Origin: Crambe crambe
Taxonomy: Eukaryota; Porifera; Demospongiae; Poecilosclerida; Crambeidae
Direction of reading: 5' to 3'
NCBI GenBank assembly: GCA_963924555.1
Contig: OZ004589.1
Span: 6,882,001 to 6,946,000 of the forward strand
DNA length: 64,000 nucleotides
Below, in pieces: positions 57,501-64,000 of this stretch. Under the pieces are notes generated by a model. That model was not told where the DNA came from. It saw only the letters and a program-made list of their open reading frames with translations, and did not search any database. How positions within the stretch are numbered: position 1 is the first letter of the stretch; each line of letters begins with the position of its first letter. Both the position numbers and the translations under genes were made by a program.

Positions 57501-60500
57501 CTAGATCTGGACCTTATCCCGCAAAACATCAAAAGTTGCTAGAGCTACATACATAATGTGAAACTTACACCAACCACCATACGTAACTATGGAACCAAAA
57601 TGAGCTTATTATTCAAAAGTTCTAGTTGAGAGGTTTAATTTGATATCAAAATTTTTTGCTCCATGAGGTCCTTTTCCTAGATCCGGTCACATACTCAAAA
57701 GGGCATCATGCAACCAGGCAGCTGCCAGCTTGTCCATTCTGTTGGGCCCAAGTTTAGCTAGCTAGTCATGATTGGCTGTAATCTCAATAATCTTATATTC
57801 CATTTATTAATTTCCACTACTGCAGTTTCTATGTGATACTGAGAGGCTCTGTGTCACTCCTGGTTGATCCTAATTCCAACACAACAATCCAAACCACCGA
57901 CAACTCCTCGGAAACCTCCAACAAAGCCCTCAGAAAGTTGAGCAGAATGCAGAAATCGAATGTGAAAAAAGCCTCTTCCAATAAGCACGTGTATGGCAAA
58001 GTAGTCCATTGGTTAACAGATGGTGACCATTTTGGAGAAGAATCACTCTTACAGAAGGAAGAGGTAGCTCCATTTACAGTTCAAACAAATATGAGCACAG
58101 AGCTTCTGACTGTTCCTGGGTACATATTCGATAGGTGTTTACACGATCACTTCCAGGAAATACTCTTAAAGAGGGCTAGGTTCCTATCGGGGCTGGAGTG
58201 GTTTGAGAAATGGAACCCTCATCTCATTCGACAGTTGGCCTTCATGCTGCGAGAGAAACAATATCGATTTAACGATTGCCTCTTCAGACAAGAAATGGAA
58301 TCCAATTCTGTCCAATTCATACAATCTGGTGCGATTAAGCTCTCAACACATTTTAGCAAGAAACCCCCAGAGGAGTTAGTGGAGAAAATTCACCCCCCAA
58401 AAAACCATGTTGCTGATATTTTAGCTGAAGATCTAGCAAAAGAAGCTCCTAAAAAAGTGTCTATATTCGGTCGAAGTTCGAAACGCAGCAGTACATTGTT
58501 ATTCCCAGCTACTACGAACACTTCAAGTAGGCGCAACTCAATGATAAGTCAGTCTCGTTCAACCCTGCAAGTGGAATCAGTAAGTGCTGTGCCTATGGGT
58601 GCTCCGCAAGCAGAGGAAAGCAAGAGAAAGATTATGGGGTTCGTTACTCACCCGCCAAACCCCAACACCAATCTAGACATCTGTATCCTCGGCCCAGGAG
58701 ATGCCCTCTGCAGCATTGAAGCAATCTGTAAGCTCCAGCAACACCTATTCAATGCTGTTTGCATCTCAGATACAATCGTGTACGAGTTAAACCGGTTCTA
58801 CTTCAAGTTTATGTTTGAGGATCGGTTGCCACGGACTTTATACCAGATGGTGCTTCGAGCCATTCATAGAGTGACGATATGGAGTGACCATCATGACTGC
58901 ATCCAGTTGTTTCATCCACTGAAGATAGTCTTGGAGCAGATCGAAGAAGAACTCACCTCTCAGGGAGCTAGCAAGAGAGGTAGAAAGAAGCCACTCTACA
59001 CTGCAGATATGCTTGCATTCACTGCTGTCAAAGGGTTGGGGAAAAAATTGGTCAAAGTCAACAGTGATGCAAACAGTGAGAGTACTTCTCGAACTCTGAG
59101 TCTTAATAATGTCCAGATCCTGACTCCACACACATCAAGCTTGTCCAGTCCACTCCAGTCCACCGAGCGAGCAATCCCTCGTTCCCCTTTTGAACCAGAC
59201 TTAGACAAAATCCCATTCTCTGAGTTCGCTTCTTGTCCATTTCCTCCTTTTGGACCTCGAAAGGATCGTCTTCCATCCTATCGTGATAACGAACAGAAAA
59301 CGATTTTTGATTCCCCATGTGATACCAGATACAGCACAATGTCACATTCCAAGTATAAGAATTCCATTCCAGTTCCACTACCTTATATTACTGAATCGAT
59401 TCCAGCAGAACCAGCAGTTCAGGTGAAATTCAGTTCCATGACGAATAGGAATGAGTCCAATTCCGAGACTCCCATCGATGAAAAGAAGGAAATCCTTTCT
59501 GATATTAACAGTCGAAATCTCCTTGCCAACATCAGGAGGCAGATTATTTCCAGCTGTGCTATGAAGGAAAATCAGTTCAGTGCAGAGAACTTTCAAGCAC
59601 CTTCTTCTTCGCACAAAGTTTCAGTGCTCAAATCCTCTTTGAAGAAACATCTTCAAGAGTTGCCACAAAATGGACAAACATCACAGAAAGCAGGTAGATG
59701 CATATCAGCTTGCGAAAGAGTCACTACCTCAGACGTGATAAGACCCCCACGTCCAAAGTCTCATGGCTGCCTCCCAAGGGAGAAAATGCCGTTACACGTG
59801 CACTTTATGGTGAGGAAGAGGTATGAAAAGAAAGCAGTGTCAAAAGATAGTGAGGTCACCCAAATCCCAAAGGAGTACTCTAGCCTCTTGGAAAACTACG
59901 ACGATAAGAGGAGTGAGAGTGAGGCTTCATCAAATCCTCCCCCTGGTCTTCTGAAGTATGATTCACACTCTCTTCCTCCGTATGTGAAGACCATGGTCCT
60001 TACGGTGGGACACAGTGCCACAGACATCTTGACAAAGTAAATTTAAGGCTTGAGATCTAGCTAGCTCGCTATGAAAAAATACTAATACTGCTAAAAATAT
60101 AAAAAAATTCTGTCTAGCTACTTGCTTGCTCTCTGTAAGTTTAGCTGCTACTAATTGATCTTTTTTCCATACAGGTACAGACTCAGTTTACCCATAAGAC
60201 CTGTCATTCTTAAGAAGAAACATCCGTCCCTGGTATATATCATATCTAGCTATTGATGAATGATTGGTGTTTCTCCTTGCTTTGCTATAATGAAATGAAA
60301 TGAAATGAAATGAAATTAATTTAGCTATTGCAATTCGATTTTTTAATATACAGATAGCCATGAAAGAAGGGAGTGTTCTTCCCCTTCCCCTTCACATGCC
60401 ATGGACAACTGGGAACAAGCGATGGGGAACAGGAAAACCAAAATATGTCAAAAGACACAAGTTGCAGCATAAGAAAATGGGCACTAAAAAGAAACATACA

Positions 60501-60560
60501 TCCACAGCTCCATCCACTGAAGCAAAGAAACCAAAGATGCAGATAGATCTAACAAAGTAA
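54548..60560 (+). CDS. Two-domain cyclic-nucleotide-binding-fold protein
   Basis: Exons 54548-54698, 54864-54951, 57826-60036, 60175-60232, 60354-60560 give 904 aa; an in-frame charged stretch upstream of the ATG means more 5' coding sequence is possible. After a leader (SPYSRSCEERSFLQTWLLSN) a CNB domain runs about residues 40-190: VIYEQGETVINFYVILRGSV, a basic insert, then the cassette DHFGEESLLQKEEVAPFTV. The cassette keeps Phe-Gly-Glu but has Pro where cAMP binders have Arg. A second, more degenerate CNB-like region follows (CLFRQEMESNSVQFIQSGAI ... ICILGPGDALCSIEA). The C-terminus is disordered and basic. Such proteins resemble CNBD-type proteins of ciliated cells; no catalytic domain is present. 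The exon 3 donor (AA|GTAAAT) overlaps a stop codon used if unspliced. Confidence 0.8.
54952..57825. other. 2.9-kb intron of the CNB gene with repeats
   Basis: Holds the hAT-like element at 55524-56160, a 62-bp direct doublet at 56581-56703 (aactagcacagagcatagtc), and at 57105-57190 a repeat also found in ORC1 intron 8 (13807-13860). No exon seen. Confidence 0.6.
55524..56160. mobile_element. hAT-like nonautonomous element
   Basis: Ends CAGGGCTGGGTCCAGGA and TCCTGGATCCAGCCCTG are inverted repeats with one mismatch. The interior carries the same 106-bp-type sequence, inverted, as at 19170-19570, and the 18930-19880 region is a decayed relative. No transposase. Confidence 0.75.
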
Positions 60561-61296
60561 AGCACGCAACTCCTCCACAGAGTCTAGTAATTAAGTTAAT
60601 TAGTTAAAACATGCAGAACAAACATAGTTAAATGCAGTGTAACTAGCTAAGTGGTTATTGTTATCAGCTAGTTAGTTAAGACATGCAGAACAAAGAATAT
60701 AGTTAACACATTCCTAAGTTATGCAGTGTAACTACGTAGCTAAGCGGTTATTGTTATCAGTACTACATATTTCTAGCACATATTATATAGTTTCGTACCC
60801 AGACTGACTGATTCACATCATAAAGTCACTTAATGCCATGATCTGATACGATGATGATATTAGCACACTGGGAAATCCCCCTTCCTTCCCTCCCACAACC
60901 TAATGAAGGTTTTATTTTGAGAGACAAGGGAGGAGGAAGGTCCAACAGTATGTCCTGCATGATCTTGGTTCTTTAAGTATACATAGACATACATTGTAGA
61001 ACATTCAACACTTGGCATTGAAGGCTTTTGTAAAATAATAATCCCATTAACACTTCTCGCTTGATTTTGAGCAATGATACCTGTGCTAAGACGTACAGTA
61101 ACTATGCTCTTTCAAGTATACCCATTATAGAGTGTGTGTATTCTGGTATCTGTTGTATTGTTATTGCTATTAATGGTTGATGATTTATTTGAGTGTATCT
61201 AGCTAATAGCATGCATGTTTATTAACAGTAGCTATCAGTGTGTAGAAGAAACAACTCTGGCAATAGCCATAGCAAACTAGCTAGTTAGTTGTAAGC

Positions 61297-61458
61297 ATGG
61301 ATTGTAGACTCTTTTTTTGTGTTGTTGCTACTAATTCCTTGTAGTGAGGCTTCAGGAGATATCCAATATCAGGAAGAATCAGGTTAAAGAGGTGACCTAT
61401 CCTACATGGTATCACACTAACTCTGCTGGTCAGTACGAATGTGGTGTACACTTAGATA
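61297..61458 (+). pseudogene. 5' fragment of the membrane-protein family
   Basis: Begins like copy F (atggattgtagactcttttt) and can be followed through CPTWYHTNSAG-like sequence to GVHLD, with frame changes, then runs into the minisatellite. Probably a partial duplicate of copy F. Confidence 0.8.
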
Positions 61459-61645
61459 GGTAGGGGGACTCCATATATAGGTAGGGGGGTAGGAGGACTC
61501 CATATATAGGTAGGGGGACTCCATAGGTAGGGGAACTCCATCTCATAGGTAGGGGGACTCCATATGGGGACTCCATAAGTAGGGAAACTCCATAGGTAGG
61601 GACTCCATATATAGGTAGGAGGTACAGAAACTCTATAGGTAGAAG
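61459..61645 (+). repeat. ggtagggggactccatat minisatellite
   Basis: Eight or nine irregular units of 16-25 bp, directly replacing the rest of the gene fragment. Confidence 0.85.
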
Positions 61646-61879
61646 GTAGGGCCTGTGCTATTTCTTATTAAGATGTACTGTAGCTATGCTCTTTCAAGGA
61701 TACCATGTGTGCTTATTCTGAGTTTTTATTCTTCATGTTAGATTTGTTATTGGTCAATTATATTTTTGAGTGTATCTATCTAATAGCATGCATGTTTAGA
61801 GCTAACAGTATAAGAGTATGTAAAAGAAACAGCACACATTAGTCTGGCAATAGCCCTAGCAAGCTAGTTAGTTGCAAGC

Positions 61880-63510
61880 ATGGATTGTAGACTCTTTTTT
61901 GTGTTGTTGTTACTGATTCTTTGTAGTGAGGCCTCAGGAGAAGAATCAGATGTTAAAGAAATGTCCTGTCCCACGTGGTACCACACTAACTCTGCTGGCC
62001 AGTGTGAATGTGGTGTACATTTAGAAAACAAGGTGATGTGTAAGCCAAAAAAAAAGTTGCCATAGATGCCTGGCTGTGTATGAGTTACGATAATAAAAGT
62101 AAAGTCACAGTTGCTGGAAATTGCATATACAGTCCTTTAGGCAGCTTCAACAACAATTACTTCATCAAGCAGCCCATTTCTGTGACAGAGTTGGACAATT
62201 TCACTTGTGGCTGGTTGAAGCGAACTGGCCTTTTGTGCAGTCACTGCAGGAATCAGTCACATGGAGTTGCTGTGCTATCCTACAGGTATGAGTGTGTGGA
62301 ATGTCTGGGGAGTATCTATGGATGGCCGCTTTATTTCACCCTTGTACTTGTTCCAGTCACAATATTCTTCTTTGTCATTATAGCCTGCAACATTCGTGCA
62401 ACAGCATCCCACATGAATGCGTTCATATGCACTGTACAGATCTCACTCTATGCCATTAACAGTCTAATAAGTGGAGTTCATACAAACTTTGATAAATTTG
62501 TTGTGACCCTATTGGGTATTTGGAATTTGGATTTTTTTCAGTATACTTTCCCTCCATTCTGCATTGATAAAAACTACTCAACTTTGAGAGTATTATCATT
62601 TGGCTACATCAATGCCTTCTATCCACTAGCTCTCCTGATAATCACGTACATTTGCATTGAGTTATACAACAAGAACTATCGACTGTTCAGAGCAGTTTGG
62701 TTACCTTTTGGGTTATGTCTGTCTTTCATTCAGAAGCATTTGTCTGTGAAACTTCACATAAATGCAAAATTGAATGTTTTGAATGCATTTGCTACTTTCA
62801 TCATCCTAGCCTACTGCAAGATATTGCACACAAATTTCGCCCTTCTTACTCCTATGCAACTCTTTGAGAGCAATGGATCCCCACCGAGTGGAACACGATA
62901 TACTCTCTACAATGCTTCAGTGCCATACCTTGGAGAAGACCATAAACCTTACTTCATCCTGGCCATTATTGTGCTTCTGGTCTTCAACATCTTTCCAATG
63001 CTTCTTCTGTTTTTGTACCCCACTAAACCCTTTCAAAAGTTACTCAATTGCTTCCCCCGAATGCGTTGGGATAACCTCCACATATTCATGGATTTCTTTC
63101 AAGGGTGTTACAAAAACGGAACTAACAACACTCTGGACTATCGCTACTTTGCTGGACTTTACCACCTCATTCGATTCATAAGCCTCACCAGTATAATCCA
63201 CAGTGATTGGTCATATACCATCATCATTCAAAGTATTCTTTACCTGACTGTCTCGATTCTGTTTGGAGTTCTACGACCATATAGAAACGATATCTATAAC
63301 AGATTAGACTGTACATTCTTTGGATTACTAACATTGGGCATTGTTTGCATACTTTGCAACGAATACTTCATCCATCTACAAGTTGCTTCAGTCATATTAT
63401 ACTGCTTGATAATGATTGCAGTGTCGTACACACTGTTGATACTGCTACAGAACTTGATATCAATAGTGTGTCCACAAAGTCTCATAGTCAAACTCAAAAC
63501 AATTCTTTAA
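61880..63510 (+). pseudogene. Multi-pass membrane protein, copy F, one frameshift
   Basis: Plus-strand member. The N-terminal part is open to residue 61 (MDCRLFFVLLLLILC ... CKPKKKLP). One base is missing in an A-run at about 62047-62056 relative to the other copies, causing a stop; a 476-codon frame then opens at 62080 (MSYDNKSKVTVAG) and continues through all membrane segments to KLKTIL. Apart from this slip the gene is complete and well conserved. It may be a recent pseudogene, an A-run sequencing error, or yield a protein lacking the signal peptide. Confidence 0.8.
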
Positions 63511-64000
63511 GTAGCCAATAACACTTTTGATCCTTTTAAACTGACAATCATGATTAGTTGTACATTGCATATAAAGTCTCAAGGTGTAGCTAGGTCAAAC
63601 AATAGTTATTAATAACTCAATGATTATTAACTAGTAGCCTTCAACCTAGATCACAAGAGAGAAGTTTGGGGTCTGATGGAGATAGGGGGAGGAGGGGTAA
63701 TTTTCTAAAATTATTTTCTCTCCCCTGAGCTAGATTTAAATTAAACCACCCTCCCCCCATCTACCACCCTTGCTAATAACTCCCCCCCCCCCCCCCCCCC
63801 CCCCCCAACACACACACACACACTCCTTCCTCCTTGAATTTATCTAAATCCCTTGTAATTTGTTGATGATAACAAGGTTACATACTTCTATCAGTCTGTC
63901 AGACATCCACTTTGTTGATGATAACAAGGTTACATACGTATTTCTATCAGTCTATCAGACATTCACATAGCCTTGTTTAATGAGACTAGCTAATACCTAT
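63511..64000. other. Copy F 3' flank
   Basis: No coding sequence. Poly(C) plus (CA)n at 63782-63825, then a ~55-bp direct doublet (ttgttgatgataacaaggtt) at 63860-63970. Confidence 0.7.

Larger units (their letters stand above)
60561..61879. other. Intergenic DNA with family fragment and minisatellite
   Basis: 60590-60760 has an imperfect doublet sharing agttaagacatgcagaacaa. 61297-61458 is a 5' fragment of the membrane-protein family; 61459-61645 is a ggtagggggactccatat minisatellite. 61160-61320 and 61730-61900 are diverged duplicates carrying the shared upstream region. Confidence 0.6.

Noticed and set aside
60038-60040. TAA as the true end of the CNB protein
   Set aside because: It overlaps a donor (AA|GTAAAT), and the next two exons continue in phase with conserved-looking basic sequence; kept only as a possible unspliced end.

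Overview
The window looks like nuclear DNA from a sponge, probably a demosponge. It is AT-rich, with compact multi-exon animal genes (ORC1, integrin beta, Bora, DAPP1), short GT-AG introns, very many micro- and minisatellites and small inverted-repeat DNA transposons, and an expanded family of intronless multi-pass membrane proteins of a type I associate with sponges and other early-branching animals. The species cannot be told. All gene models are assembled by eye from splice signals and family resemblance. Each long model closes to an exact multiple of three: ORC1 835 aa, integrin beta 820 aa, Bora 968 aa, CNB protein 904 aa.

Layout. 1-8.5 kb is mostly non-coding; it holds one convincing first exon of a minus-strand gene (8515-8598) and one weak candidate exon (5776-5944). 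8.6-8.98 kb is a divergent promoter. ORC1 (+) runs 8978-14160 in nine exons. 14.2-15.5 kb is minisatellite. 15.5-30.3 kb carries five minus-strand members of one membrane-protein family: three intact (20125-21753, 26017-27669, 28624-30264), one with a single break (15569-17213) and one decayed (22913-24474), plus a 3' fragment near 18.3 kb. A sixth member with one break lies on the plus strand at 61880-63510, with a 5' fragment just before it. 30.7-31.3 kb is a stack of nested inverted-repeat transposons. An integrin beta gene (-) spans 31906-43173 in 20 exons. Bora (+, Aurora A/Plk1 activator) spans 44072-47952. DAPP1 (SH2-PH adaptor) is present twice on the minus strand (48549-49382 and 52840-53652). 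A two-domain cyclic-nucleotide-binding-fold protein (+) spans 54548-60560.

History. The Bora-DAPP1-CNB block has been tandemly duplicated. The left copy keeps whole Bora and only the 5' end of the CNB gene; the right copy keeps only the last exon of Bora and the whole CNB gene; DAPP1 is whole in both. An inverted scrap of Bora exon 9 sits at the junction. The right copy later took an inserted hAT-like element carrying a LINE 3' end.

Function. ORC1 (replication licensing) and Bora (mitotic entry) are cell-cycle genes, and the Bora promoter carries an E2F-like site. Integrin beta and DAPP1 belong to adhesion and phosphotyrosine/PI3K signalling. These are neighbours, with no operon-like link. 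The most interesting points are an ORC1 without a BAH domain, an integrin without ADMIDAS aspartates and with two GC-AG introns and repeated splice donors, and the tandem duplications.
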